From the NCBI RefSeq assembly GCF_018326265.1, contig NZ_AP023360.1, forward strand, positions 7,375,001 through 7,439,000: a stretch of DNA of 64,000 bases, written 5' to 3'. The position numbers and the translations under genes were made by a program. Within the stretch, counting starts at the first letter, position 1; each line of letters starts with the position of its first letter. Origin of the DNA: Catellatospora sp. IY07-71 (GTDB lineage: Bacteria > Actinomycetota > Actinomycetes > Mycobacteriales > Micromonosporaceae). Below are positions 25,956 through 35,070 of this stretch, in pieces. A model generated the notes under the pieces. It saw only the letters and a list, made by a program, of their open reading frames with translations, had not been told where the DNA came from and searched no databases.

Positions 25956-26656
25956 AGCCAGGCGGCGTTGTGGACGGCGGCGCCGTGGGGGTCGTTGTTG
26001 AAGTAGACGTACACCGGCGACGAGGCGGGGAAGGTGTCGGTGAGGCGGGTCAGCCAGGTGTGGAGCGCGGTGGGGCCGTAGCGGGGGCGGGGGGTGGCGC
26101 GGCCCTCGTGGAGGCGGAGGTAGCCGAAGGGGGCGGTGCGCCACAGCGGGGTGACGGGGCGGCCCAGGCGGTCGGCCCAGCACAGGGCGGCGGAATGGGA
26201 TTGCAGGACGGCGCGGGTCTCGTCGGTCCACCAGGAGCGGTGGCGGGGTTCGACGGCCACGCGTACGTCGCGCGGAAAGCAGCGCAGGGCGGCGTCCAGG
26301 GCCGTCGAGTCGGCCCGCAGCGTCGGCGGGAGCTGGAGCAGGACGGGGCCGAGGTGGGGGCCGAGGGCTCCGGCGACGCCGAGGAAGCGCGCGACGGGCT
26401 CCTCCGGGTCGCGCAGGCGCTTGATGTGGGTCAGGTAGCGGCTCATCTTGACCGCCATCAGGAAGCCCTCGGGCAGTTGCGTACGCCAGCCTTCGAAGGT
26501 CTCGCGCGGCGGCAGGCGGTAGAAGACGCTGTTGACCTCGACCGTGTCGAAATGCTCCGTGTAGTGGCGCAGCCAGAGCCGCTGCGGCAGGCCCTTGGGG
26601 TAGAAGCGGCCGCGCCAGTCGGCGTACTGCCAGCCGGAGGTGCCGACGACGATCAC
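25934..26656 (-). CDS. DUF72 family protein (YecE-like TIM barrel)
   Basis: A 240-residue DUF72 protein. The GTG start gives MIVVGTSGWQYADWRGRFYP, matching the usual family N-terminus; an upstream in-frame ATG at 26698 adds 14 non-conserved residues. FDTVEVNSVFYRLP, LMAVKMSRYLTHIKRL, VEPRHRSWW and VYVYFNNDPHGAAVHNA are family landmarks. DUF72 proteins are TIM-barrel folds of unknown catalytic role. The final KGRAPS and stop come from a family A repeat, so the C-terminus differs from that expected of homologues. It is divergent from a GNAT gene. Confidence 0.88.
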   Translation of the reverse strand: MIVVGTSGWQYADWRGRFYPKGLPQRLWLRHYTEHFDTVEVNSVFYRLPPRETFEGWRTQLPEGFLMAVKMSRYLTHIKRLRDPEEPVARFLGVAGALGPHLGPVLLQLPPTLRADSTALDAALRCFPRDVRVAVEPRHRSWWTDETRAVLQSHSAALCWADRLGRPVTPLWRTAPFGYLRLHEGRATPRPRYGPTALHTWLTRLTDTFPASSPVYVYFNNDPHGAAVHNAAWLKGRAPS

Positions 26657-26713
26657 CGTTCCAGTGTCCACCCGGGAGGGGCCGCGGGCCCCGCGCATGT
26701 GATCATCGGGGGT

Positions 26714-27478
26714 ATGCCGTTGCTCAGCGTCCACGACCGGGACGAGCTGGCCGGGCTGCTGGGCGGCGATCCCGCGCTGCACGCGTACCAGCTCGGCGAC
26801 CTCGACGACTTCTTCTGGCCGTACACCTGCTGGTATCGCCTGGACGACGCGGTGGCGCTGGTCTACCACGGCGGCGGGATGCCCGTCCTGCTGGCCTTCG
26901 ACCGCCGCCCGGGGTCCTCGCACGCGCTGCTGGCCGCGCTCGCGCCGCTGCTGCCCCGGCGCTTCTACGCCCACCTGTCGGCCGGTGCGGAGCGGGTCTT
27001 CGCGGACGGCTTCGACGCGGCGCCGGGCGGCCCGCACCTGAAGCTGGCCCTGTCCGACCACGCCGCACTGACGGCCGCCGAGCCGCTGGGCGAGGTGCTC
27101 GGCCCGGCCGACCTCGCCGAGGTGCTGGCCCTGTACGAGGTCGCCTACCCGGGGAACTGGTTCGACGCGCGGATGCTGGAGACCGGGCAGTACGTGGGCG
27201 TACGCCGCGACGGCGCGCTGCTGGCCGTGGCCGGGGTGCACGTGTGGTCGCCGAAGTACCGGGTGGCGGCGCTGGGCAACGTGACGACGCACCCGGACGC
27301 GCGCGGGCAGGGCCTGGCCCGGGGCGCGGTGGCGGCGCTGTGCCGCCGCCTGCTGGACACCGTCGACCACGTGACGCTGAACGTGAAGGCCGACAACGCC
27401 GCCGCGCTCGCCCTCTACGCCCGTCTCGGCTTCACCCGCGCCGCCGAGTACGGCGAGTTCACCTTCACCGCCCGTTGA
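26714..27478 (+). CDS. GNAT family N-acetyltransferase (FR47-like)
   Basis: A 254-residue protein with a C-terminal FR47-like GNAT domain: VAALGNVTTHPDARGQGLARGAVAAL holds the acetyl-CoA loop and LNVKADNAAALALYARLGF is motif B. The N-terminal 120 residues form a second, degenerate acetyltransferase-like half (ALHAYQLGDLDDFFWPYT). Substrate unknown. ATG start preceded by GGGGGT. Confidence 0.85.
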   Translation: MPLLSVHDRDELAGLLGGDPALHAYQLGDLDDFFWPYTCWYRLDDAVALVYHGGGMPVLLAFDRRPGSSHALLAALAPLLPRRFYAHLSAGAERVFADGFDAAPGGPHLKLALSDHAALTAAEPLGEVLGPADLAEVLALYEVAYPGNWFDARMLETGQYVGVRRDGALLAVAGVHVWSPKYRVAALGNVTTHPDARGQGLARGAVAALCRRLLDTVDHVTLNVKADNAAALALYARLGFTRAAEYGEFTFTAR

Positions 27479-27550
27479 CGCGCCCGCCCAACGTATCTAC
27501 GCTGCTTGCCGTCCGGTCGTGTGGGATTTCGTTGGAACGGGTGGGAAAAC

Positions 27551-29668
27551 GTGGCCGACTCCGAACTGGTGGCGCTGCACGCCGCGGACGTGTCCCTGGT
27601 CCTCGACATCGCCGGGCCGCGCCTGCCCCGCGTGCTGCACTGGGGCGCCGACCTGGGCGAGACCGGCCCGGAGCTGCTGCTCGCCCTGTTCGCCGCGCAG
27701 GAGGCCGGCGGGAACGCGCTGCCACCGTCGGTGCCGTTGCTGCCCACCCAGTTCGACCGCTGGGCGGGACGGCCCGGCGTGACCGGCCACCGCGACGGCG
27801 GGCCCGGCCACCTGCGGCTGACCCTCGCCGCCCCGGTCAGCGTCGTGGCCGGTCCGGACGGCGGCGGCACCCTCGCCGCGGTCTCGCACGACGAAACCGC
27901 GGGCATCACGGTACGCAGCGAGCTGCAGCTCACCCCACAGGGCCTGGTCCGGATGCGGCACGCCGTCACCAGCACCGCGCCGGGCACGTGGCACCTGGAC
28001 AGCCTGCTCTGCCTGCTGCCGGTGCCCGCCCAGGCGGCCGAACTGCTCGACTTCACCGGCCGCTGGTCGCGCGAGCGCGTGCCGCAGCGTTCCGCCTTCG
28101 GTGACCAGACCATCGCCCACGAGAGCCGTCGCGGCCGGACCGGCTTCGGCGCGCCGCCGCTGTTCACCGTCGGCACGCCGGGCTTCGGATTCGGCCACGG
28201 CGAGGTGTGGGGCGTGCACGTCGGCTGGAGCGGCGACCACCAGCACCTGGCGCAGCGGCTGCCCGAGCGCGACGCGGTGCTCGGCGGCGGCGAGCTGCTC
28301 GGCTCCGGCGAGGTCCGGCTGGCGCAGGACGAGACGTACGAGACGCCGTGGGCGTACTTCGCGTACTCGCCGTCGGGGCTGGACGGGCTGTCCGCGGCCG
28401 TGCACGGCTGGCTGCGCGCCCGCCCGTCGCACCCGGCCACGCCCCGGCCGGTCACCCTGAACACCTGGGAGGCCGTCTACTTCGACCACGACCTGGCCAA
28501 GCTGACCGCGCTGGCCCGTACGGCGGCGGAGCTGGGCGTGGAGCGGTTCGTGCTCGACGACGGGTGGTTCCTGGGCCGCCGCGACGACCGCGCCGGGCTC
28601 GGCGACTGGTACGTCGACCCGCAGGTGTGGCCGGACGGCCTGCACCCGCTGGTGGACGAGGTGCACCGGCTCGGTATGCAGTTCGGTCTGTGGGTCGAGC
28701 CGGAGATGGTCAACCCGGACTCGCGGCTGGCCCGGGAGCACCCGGACTGGGTGCTGGCCGCGCCCGGCCGGCTGCCCGACGAGCTGCGCTGGCAGCACGT
28801 GCTCGACGTGGCCCGCCCCGAGGTGTTCGCGTACCTGCTGGAGCGGCTGGACGCGCTGGTCGGCGAGTACCGCCCGGCGTACCTGAAGTGGGACCACAAC
28901 CGGGACCTGGTCGAGGCGGTACACGACGGCGGCGCGGGCGTGCACGCGCAGACCGTCGCGGTGTACCGGCTGCTCGACGCGCTGCGCACTCGGCACCCCG
29001 GGCTGGAGATCGAGTCCTGCTCGTCCGGCGGGAGCCGGGTCGATCTCGGGGTGCTGGCCCGCACCGACCGGGTGTGGGGTTCGGACAACAACGACGCCCT
29101 GGAGCGGCAGCACATCCAGCGCTGGACGGGCCTGCTGCTGCCGCCGGAGCTGGTCGGCTGCCACGTCGGCCCGCCCGTCTCGCACACCAACGGCCGGGCC
29201 ACCTCGCTGGCCTTCCGCTGCCTGACGGCCCTGTTCGGGCACGCCGGCATCGAGTGGGACGTCACCTGCTGCACCGACGCCGAGCGCGCCGAGCTGAGCG
29301 CCTGGATCGGCGCGTACAAGCGGCTGCGCGGCCTGCTCCACACCGGCCGCACCGTGCGCGCCGACCACCCCGACCCGTCCGCGTTCCTGTACGGCGTGGT
29401 CGCGGCGGACCGCGGGCACGCGGTGTTCGCGTACGCCCAGCTCACCGCAAGCACCCGCGACGGGGCCACCCGCCTGCGCCTGCCCGGCCTCGACCCGGCG
29501 GCGCGCTACCGCCTCTCCCTGCTCCCCGAACTACCCGGCCCCCGCCTGCACGGCCGCCCCTGGCACCCCGACCTGACCCTCACCGGCGCGGCCCTGGCCA
29601 CCCACGGCCTCCTGGCCCCACCCCTGCGCCCCGCCGAGTCCTACGCCCTCGAACTCCACCGCGTTTGA
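27551..29668 (+). CDS. Alpha-galactosidase, glycoside hydrolase family 36
   Basis: A 705-residue GH36 enzyme without a signal peptide, so cytoplasmic hydrolysis of alpha-galactosides such as melibiose or raffinose is likely. It has an N-terminal beta-supersandwich (1-290), a TIM barrel from NTWEAVYFDHD (304) with VLDDGWFLGRRDD, nucleophile D448 in LKWDHNRDL, the acid/base segment GSDNNDALERQ (about 510-520), and a C-terminal beta domain. SCSSGGSRVDLG is also conserved. GTG start with upstream GGGTGGGA. The stop TGA directly abuts a family A repeat. Confidence 0.93.
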   Translation: MADSELVALHAADVSLVLDIAGPRLPRVLHWGADLGETGPELLLALFAAQEAGGNALPPSVPLLPTQFDRWAGRPGVTGHRDGGPGHLRLTLAAPVSVVAGPDGGGTLAAVSHDETAGITVRSELQLTPQGLVRMRHAVTSTAPGTWHLDSLLCLLPVPAQAAELLDFTGRWSRERVPQRSAFGDQTIAHESRRGRTGFGAPPLFTVGTPGFGFGHGEVWGVHVGWSGDHQHLAQRLPERDAVLGGGELLGSGEVRLAQDETYETPWAYFAYSPSGLDGLSAAVHGWLRARPSHPATPRPVTLNTWEAVYFDHDLAKLTALARTAAELGVERFVLDDGWFLGRRDDRAGLGDWYVDPQVWPDGLHPLVDEVHRLGMQFGLWVEPEMVNPDSRLAREHPDWVLAAPGRLPDELRWQHVLDVARPEVFAYLLERLDALVGEYRPAYLKWDHNRDLVEAVHDGGAGVHAQTVAVYRLLDALRTRHPGLEIESCSSGGSRVDLGVLARTDRVWGSDNNDALERQHIQRWTGLLLPPELVGCHVGPPVSHTNGRATSLAFRCLTALFGHAGIEWDVTCCTDAERAELSAWIGAYKRLRGLLHTGRTVRADHPDPSAFLYGVVAADRGHAVFAYAQLTASTRDGATRLRLPGLDPAARYRLSLLPELPGPRLHGRPWHPDLTLTGAALATHGLLAPPLRPAESYALELHRV

Positions 29669-29722
29669 AAGGAAGGGCACCTTGTTATCGCTTTACGTAG
29701 AGGAAGGTGCCCTTCTTAACGC
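29668..29722. repeat. Family A palindromic repeat, copy 5
   Basis: AAAGGAAGGGCACCTTGTTA, spacer TCGCTTTACGTAG and arm AGGAAGGTGCCCTTCTTAAC. It begins on the last base of the alpha-galactosidase stop codon. Confidence 0.85.
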
Positions 29723-29789
29723 CCGCACCGCTCGGGCCGGATCCGGATCAGGCCATGATCGCCGTCTCCCAGCCCTCGCCGCCCCGCTG

Positions 29790-29854
29790 AAGATCGCAAT
29801 CCGGTGTCAGGAAGTGGGGTCAGACCGCAGGTTTCGACACGAAACGGCGATCTT
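29790..29854. repeat. Family B palindromic repeat, copy 2
   Basis: Starts AAGATCGCAATCCGGTGTCA and ends TTTCGACACGAAACGGCGAT followed by CTT. The left arm has diverged more than the right. A half-copy (CATGATCGCCGTCTC) lies just upstream at about 29755-29769. Confidence 0.8.
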
Positions 29855-29917
29855 CACACCTGAGCGGTGGGCGGTGGGACGGGTCGGGGCTGGGAGGAAG
29901 GCCGGGTTCCCGGCAGC

Positions 29918-30310
29918 TCACTCCTCGGGTGGGCGGCGCCGCCGGTGCTCCTGGATGCCGGCGCCCAGCGCCACGCCGATGGCGATGCCCATGCCGAGGC
30001 CCAGCCCGATGTTGTCCATAGCCACGCCGAAGGCAACGCCGAGCGCGGCGCCCAGGGCGATGCCCAGCGCCAGCGCGTTGCCGCCGTCCTTCGGCTCGGT
30101 GGCCGGGTCCTCGCGAGGCAGGTCTGCACCTCCGCCCTTCGGCTCGGTGCCTGGGTCCTCGCGAGGCAGGTCTGCACCTCCGCCCTTCGGCTCGACGCCT
30201 GCGTCCTCACGAGGCAGGTCGGGACCACCGCCGGCCGGGACGCCAGGGTACTCGCGCTGTGGGTCCCCTCGGCCGTCCGCCGGACCGGGCCCGTTCGCGT
30301 TCTCCGTCAC
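29918..30310 (-). CDS. Glycine-zipper membrane protein with tandem repeats
   Basis: A 130-residue protein. The N-terminal half is acidic and Pro/Gly-rich and carries about three tandem 16-residue units of the type GGGADLPREDPGTEPK, encoded by 48-bp DNA repeats. The C-terminal half is a glycine-zipper segment (ALGIALGAALGVAFGVAM, then GLGLGMGIAIGVALGAGI) likely to insert in the membrane, ending EHRRRRPPEE. The GTG start is preceded by GGAGG six bases upstream. I do not recognise a family function. Confidence 0.75.
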   Translation of the reverse strand: MTENANGPGPADGRGDPQREYPGVPAGGGPDLPREDAGVEPKGGGADLPREDPGTEPKGGGADLPREDPATEPKDGGNALALGIALGAALGVAFGVAMDNIGLGLGMGIAIGVALGAGIQEHRRRRPPEE

Positions 30311-30402
30311 TGTCGCCTCCCAGGGCCGATCCGGCCGGTTCCCGCTCCGGGTACCCGGGCCGCCGGCGATCATGCCGGTTCGATGCACTGTGCCAGACGG
30401 TG

Positions 30403-31095
30403 TCAAATCGGACGGCCGTCGACATCGAGCAGGCCGGGGATGACGAGCTGCCCGGGAATCTGCTCGGCCGCAGGCCACGGCGCGGGCGGGCCCCCTTCGG
30501 CGCCCGCCCGGTCCGGCGGCGCGCTGCGGCTGAACAGTGTCGTCAGGCGGGGCAGCCGCCGGGCCGCCTCGGCCGGGTCGGCCAGATCCCAGCGCTCGTC
30601 CTGGAGCGTAAGCAGCCGGGGGTGCGGGCGGTGCTGCTCGACGGCGCGGTAGATGTTGGCGCCCGCGCCGCGTACGCCCTCCCACGCCTCGCCCGCGGCG
30701 TAGTCGAGCTCCTCCCACTCCGGCCACTCGTCGAGCCGCCAGCGGATGCGGTCCCGGGCGGCCAGCTGCCGGACCTGCGGCACCAGCGCCAGCGAGTCGG
30801 GGTCGGCGACGACGCGCTCGAAGGTCTCCCGGCCCAGGGTCATCAGCCAGTTGCGCAGGTAGTGGAAGGTGTCGTCGGTGCACGGGCCGACGATGCGGGT
30901 GGCCGCGCCCCACATGAGCCAGGTCATGGCGCGGTCGGACGCGTCGTCGAGGTGCACCTCGAAGTCCAGGATGTCGGTCGCGCCGCGGCCGGACAGCCGC
31001 TCCTGCAACCAGGTCGCGCGAGCCCGGCGCCCGGCGCACTCACGCACCGCACGCTCGACGAGCCCCCAGAACTCCCCCACATCCACGGCCAGCAC
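30403..31095 (-). CDS. DUF4240 domain protein
   Basis: A 230-residue protein beginning MLAVDVGEFWGLVERAVREC, followed by FEVHLDDASDRAMTWLMWGAATRIV and CTDDTFHYLRNWLMTLGRET, which match the DUF4240 pattern (FW-x-L-I-E near the N-terminus, then F-x-x-Y-R-x-W-L-I-x-x-G). The function is unknown; the family frequently occurs in actinomycetes near SUKH or toxin-immunity genes, but none is adjacent here. The C-terminal 50 residues are low-complexity Pro/Ala-rich. Confidence 0.75.
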   Translation of the reverse strand: MLAVDVGEFWGLVERAVRECAGRRARATWLQERLSGRGATDILDFEVHLDDASDRAMTWLMWGAATRIVGPCTDDTFHYLRNWLMTLGRETFERVVADPDSLALVPQVRQLAARDRIRWRLDEWPEWEELDYAAGEAWEGVRGAGANIYRAVEQHRPHPRLLTLQDERWDLADPAEAARRLPRLTTLFSRSAPPDRAGAEGGPPAPWPAAEQIPGQLVIPGLLDVDGRPI

Positions 31096-31211
31096 TGTCG
31101 CACACCCGTGCGACGGGTGGTAGGTCGCGTCGGGAACTCGATCACGGCGTCAGGGTCGCGACACACCGCCGAACACGCCCATAAGTTCATGATCAACGCA
31201 GGAAGGAAGGG

Positions 31212-31241
31212 GCCCGCCCCGGCGGGTGCGCCGGGGCGGGC
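31212..31241 (-). terminator. Terminator after the GH48 gene
   Basis: A perfect 12-bp stem GCCCGCCCCGGC/GCCGGGGCGGGC with a 6-nt loop, 12 bp beyond the GH48 stop. On the minus strand it is followed by a pyrimidine-rich CCCTTCCTTCCT tract. Confidence 0.8.
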
Positions 31242-31253
31242 GGGTGGTGGGGG

Positions 31254-34200
31254 TCAGCCGGCGGGGAACAGGCTGCCGTAGTCGGCGAAGGCCATGGCGA
31301 TGTCGGCCTGCGCCCAGAAGCGGTGGTAGGTGAAGGTGGGGGCGGGGCCGGAGCCGCTCAGGTACGACTGGACCGCCGGCCAGGCGGGGTCGGTCTGGTA
31401 GAACGGCCGGATCGACATGAACGTCGAACTGGAGTTGATCGGCACGCCGGTGCCCATGGTGCCGCTGAAGCCCGACGGGACGTACAGGCCGTCGCCCGTC
31501 GACGCGTTGTACACGTCGTCGAACCGCTTGTAGTCCTCGCGGGTCTCCGGCACCACGATGCCCTTGGTGTCGTTGGCCTTGAGCATGATCATCCGGTCCA
31601 GCAGGCCCTTCGCGGTCGCCTTGGCCGAGTTGCCGAGCGTGGTGTTGCCTGCCTTGGCCGCGTAGTACGTCAGGGTGCGCGCGTAGGCCGCCGCGACGCC
31701 GACGTCGTTGCTGGTCTTGACGACCGAGACGTGCAGGTTGGGGTTGGCCGCCACGGTGCCGCCGCTGAAGTTGCCGGACGGCGCGCCGGTCCAGGTCATG
31801 TCACCGGGGATGGTGAACGAGGAGCCCGAGCCGAGCGTGGTCTGCGAGACCGCCCAGGCGACCCACTTGTCCATGATCTGCTTGGCCTTCGCGTTGCCGG
31901 TGGCGTAGTACAGCTCCGCGACCCGGTGCAGCGACCAGGCCTGGAAGCCGAACCACTGGTTGCTCGGCGGGTCGTGGTAGACCGGCTTCACGTCGTACGC
32001 CAGCCCGTAGAACGTCGGCGTGCCCGCGGGCGGCGCCGAGTAGTTGCCGTTCCAGCTGTTCGTCGCGCCACCGGCGATGGCGCCCTCGGCCGACTGCAGC
32101 CAGAGGTAGAAGTCGAGCTGGCGGTTGAGGCTGGTGTCCCAGTCCGCGGCGGCCGTCGGCGACTGCGGGCGCAGCGCGGTCGGGCCGGACGAGCCGAGCA
32201 CGTACGCGGCGAGCGGGTTCTGGTAGCCCTGGTGGTTGTGGCTGGAGCCGATGCGCCACGACCAGGCGCCGCCGATGTCACCGCCCCACGCGTAGTACCA
32301 GGACAGCAGGTAGTTGCTGCTGCTCTTGCCGGAGCCGGCGGCACACGAGGGGGAGGTGCAGCCCGGGTTCTTGAAGTACTTGTCGTACATCGAGTACCGC
32401 AGGTAGTCACCCATCTTCGCGGCCTTGGCCACGGTCGCCGAGATCTGCGACTGGTTGCCCTGGGCCGTGGCCCACTGCAGCGCCCAGTACGCCGCCTGCA
32501 CCGCGCGGGCGTCGGCGTCCGGGGCGTTGGTGTAGCGCCACTGCCCCGTGGACGAGCCCTGGATGAACAGCGACGGGAAGTTCGCGAACCGGCCCGTGTC
32601 ACACGACGGGTGCGCGATCGTCTCCCACGCCGACTCCTGCGGCCCGCGCTGGAACGTGTTGATGTAGGTCACCCGCTGGGTGCTGTCGCCGCACTCCGCG
32701 CCGGTCCGGCCGGTGCCGTACTTGTACACGTCGTCGACGTCCAGCAGCCAGTGCATGCCGTAGACGTTGCGGTTGCCGTACGTCGACTGCAGCTCGTTGG
32801 CCAGCGGGTCCTGTCCGGCCACCACGCTGGTGCTCAGCGGCACCGGGTAGTTGCTGGGCAGCAGCCCCTCGGGCGCGTAGTCGGCCGGGTCGGCCGGGTT
32901 GTACGTGCTCTGGCCCGGCTGGGCGGCCGCGGACGGGATGACGTACTGCTCGGTGATGTTCCAGGCGTTGTTGAACGGGGTCCAGTTGCCGGTGACCCGG
33001 CCGTACTGCGCCTCCAGCCAGATCCAGAAGCTGAACGCCTCGGACGTGGTCTCGTGGCCGTGGTCGGGCGCCTCGACGATCAGCGTCTCGATCGAGTGGT
33101 ACGGGATGCCCTCGGGCGAGAAGTAGCCGTTGGCCGGGTCCTTGAGCTTGTTGTACTGCGTGGTGAACTCGGTGATGTAGGAGTTCGCCGTGTTCTCGTC
33201 GTCGACCTCGGTCGCGGTCACGGTCACCGAGGACAGCCCGCTGGACGCGACCGTGATCGGCCGGGTGCCGTTGGTGCTGTCGGTGTCCTGCGCCGCGGCC
33301 AGGGTGACGTTCTGGGGCGTGTTCCAGTTGCTGGTCGTGAACGTCAGGCTCGCGCCGGACGAGACCGTGATGCTGGTGTCGCCGCTGCCCGCGGTCGAGG
33401 TGACCGTGACGTTCGCGGTCGGCTGCGCCGCCAGGTTCACCGCGTACACCGCGGTCGAGCCCTCGGGCACGTTGACGCTGGTCGGCGTGACGACCAGGCC
33501 CTGCGGCGTGACGGAGTCGTCGTCGGCCTCGGTCGCGGTCACGTTCACCGAGGTGAGACCGCTGGACGCCACGGTGATCGGGCGGGTGCCGTTGGTCGTG
33601 TCGGAGTCCTGCGCGGCGGCCACGGTGACCGTCTGCGGGGTGCTCCAGTTCGACGTGGTGAAGGTCAGGCTCGCCCCCGACGACACCGTGAGGCTCGTGT
33701 CACCGGTGCCCGCCGTGTTCGTGACGGTGACGTTGCCCGACGGCTGCGCGGCCAGGCGCACCGTGTAGGTGCCCGTGCCGCCCTCGGGGACGGTCACCGC
33801 GGTCGACGAGACGACCAGCGACTGCGGCGTGACCGAGTCGTTGTCGGCCTCGGTCGCGTTCACGGTGACCGAGGTCAGCCCGCTCGCCGCGACGGTGAAC
33901 GGCCGGGTGCCGTTGGTCGTGTCCGAGTCCTCGGCCGCCGCCAGCGTGACGATCTGGTTCGTGTTCCAGTTCGCCGACGTGAAGGTCAGGCTGCCGCCCG
34001 CGGACACGGTGAGGTTGCCGTCGCCGGAGCCGGCCGTCGTGGTGACGGTGACGTTCGACGCCGGGGCCGAGCTGAGCCGCACCGCGTAGGTGGCGGTGCC
34101 GCCCTCGGGCACGGACACGCTGGTCGGCGAGACGACCAGGCTGGGCGTGGGCGTGGTGTCGCCGCAGGAGACGCCGTTGATCGCGAAGTTGCTCGGGTTG

Positions 34201-34568
34201 GTGTTCGTGCCGCTGTACGAGGCGTTGAAGCCGATGGTGGTCGACGCGCCGTTGGCCAGGTTGCCGTTGTAGGACAGGTTCGTCGCGGTGACGTTCTGCC
34301 CCGACTGGCTGTAGCTTGCCGACCAGCCCTGGATGCCGCCCTGGTTGCCGGGCCACGTCCAGGTGAGCGACCAGCTGGTCAGCGGGTCGCCGGTGTTGGT
34401 GATGGTGATGTTCGCGCCGAAGCCGCTGCCGTTGTCCCACGCTTTCGTATAGGTGACCCGGCAGGACACGGCGGCGTGGGCGGGGGTGGCGATCGCTGCC
34501 CCCGAGACCACGACCATGGCGCCGACCGCGCACAGCGCAGCACGACGCCTCAACGTGCGGATACTCAT
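31254..34568 (-). CDS. Secreted exoglucanase: CBM2, three Calx-beta-like repeats, GH48
   Basis: A 1104-residue secreted processive cellulase. It has a signal peptide (1-32, cleaved after TPAHA) and an N-terminal CBM2 (about 33-136, with YTKAWDNGSGFGANITITNTG and surface Trp residues). Three about 105-residue beta-sandwich repeats follow (144-242, 250-349, 357-456), each with VPEGGTATYAVRL, TTSNWNTPQ and DSDTTNGTRP signatures. A complete GH48 catalytic domain fills about 462-1104 (AFSFWIWLEAQYGR, HWLLDVDDVYKYG, QAWSLHRVAELYYATGNAKA). GH48 enzymes cut cellobiose from cellulose reducing ends. The repeats replace the FnIII linkers common in this architecture. ATG follows GAGGAGAGCTC. Confidence 0.95.
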   Translation of the reverse strand: MSIRTLRRRAALCAVGAMVVVSGAAIATPAHAAVSCRVTYTKAWDNGSGFGANITITNTGDPLTSWSLTWTWPGNQGGIQGWSASYSQSGQNVTATNLSYNGNLANGASTTIGFNASYSGTNTNPSNFAINGVSCGDTTPTPSLVVSPTSVSVPEGGTATYAVRLSSAPASNVTVTTTAGSGDGNLTVSAGGSLTFTSANWNTNQIVTLAAAEDSDTTNGTRPFTVAASGLTSVTVNATEADNDSVTPQSLVVSSTAVTVPEGGTGTYTVRLAAQPSGNVTVTNTAGTGDTSLTVSSGASLTFTTSNWSTPQTVTVAAAQDSDTTNGTRPITVASSGLTSVNVTATEADDDSVTPQGLVVTPTSVNVPEGSTAVYAVNLAAQPTANVTVTSTAGSGDTSITVSSGASLTFTTSNWNTPQNVTLAAAQDTDSTNGTRPITVASSGLSSVTVTATEVDDENTANSYITEFTTQYNKLKDPANGYFSPEGIPYHSIETLIVEAPDHGHETTSEAFSFWIWLEAQYGRVTGNWTPFNNAWNITEQYVIPSAAAQPGQSTYNPADPADYAPEGLLPSNYPVPLSTSVVAGQDPLANELQSTYGNRNVYGMHWLLDVDDVYKYGTGRTGAECGDSTQRVTYINTFQRGPQESAWETIAHPSCDTGRFANFPSLFIQGSSTGQWRYTNAPDADARAVQAAYWALQWATAQGNQSQISATVAKAAKMGDYLRYSMYDKYFKNPGCTSPSCAAGSGKSSSNYLLSWYYAWGGDIGGAWSWRIGSSHNHQGYQNPLAAYVLGSSGPTALRPQSPTAAADWDTSLNRQLDFYLWLQSAEGAIAGGATNSWNGNYSAPPAGTPTFYGLAYDVKPVYHDPPSNQWFGFQAWSLHRVAELYYATGNAKAKQIMDKWVAWAVSQTTLGSGSSFTIPGDMTWTGAPSGNFSGGTVAANPNLHVSVVKTSNDVGVAAAYARTLTYYAAKAGNTTLGNSAKATAKGLLDRMIMLKANDTKGIVVPETREDYKRFDDVYNASTGDGLYVPSGFSGTMGTGVPINSSSTFMSIRPFYQTDPAWPAVQSYLSGSGPAPTFTYHRFWAQADIAMAFADYGSLFPAG

Positions 34569-34792
34569 GAGCTCTCCTCATGGAGCGGGTGCCGGCCGCT
34601 AGTCCCGGAATCGGGCCGAGAACGACGACGAGGTGGCGACGGCCATGCAGCGGCCAGTCAGGCGCCGTCCGTAACCGGATGCCCTCGGCCGCCCGATCCG
34701 CGTGAGGCTCCACACGAGTAGATGACAGCATCGCATCGACCCCTGTTGATCACAAGGCTCGACCACGCAGCCGTTCTCAGCCTCCCCCAAGG

Positions 34793-34846
34793 AAAGGAAG
34801 GGCACCTTCTTAACGCTGTGCGTAGAAGAAGGTGCCCTTCTTAACC
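34793..34846. repeat. Family A palindromic repeat, copy 6
   Basis: AAAGGAAGGGCACCTTCTTA, spacer ACGCTGTGCGTAG, arm AAGAAGGTGCCCTTCTTAAC. It lies in the 500-bp gap upstream of GH48, not next to a stop codon. The rest of that gap (34569-34792) shows no further gene and no CebR-like operator that I can see. Confidence 0.85.
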
Positions 34847-34957
34847 CTGCGGGCGCGGTGTCCCTTCGCGACTCTCACACGCCGCGCGCGTCAGCCGCGT
34901 GGGCCGCGTTGGCCCGTGGGCCGCCTGGGCCGCGTGGGCCGCGCGTGGGCGCGCCCC

Positions 34958-35017
34958 GCAGTTTCGGGGAAAGTGCAGGCACGGCGGCGCGCTTTCGGCC
35001 GGTTTCCCCGAAACTGC
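34958..35017. repeat. Family D palindromic repeat, copy 1
   Basis: GCAGTTTCGGGGAAA and TTTCCCCGAAACTGC form the outer arms around a GC-rich centre. The same motif recurs in tandem at 59910-59991. It sits 54 bp beyond the D-aminoacylase stop. Confidence 0.75.
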
Positions 35018-35070
35018 ACCACGGCACGCGGCACGCGACCCGCGACCCGCGACCCCCATCGGGGAGAGCG

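Noticed and set aside
31323-34721. A 1132-codon open frame on the plus strand
   Set aside because: Antisense to the GH48 gene; the translation is Arg/Gly/Val-rich with no domain.
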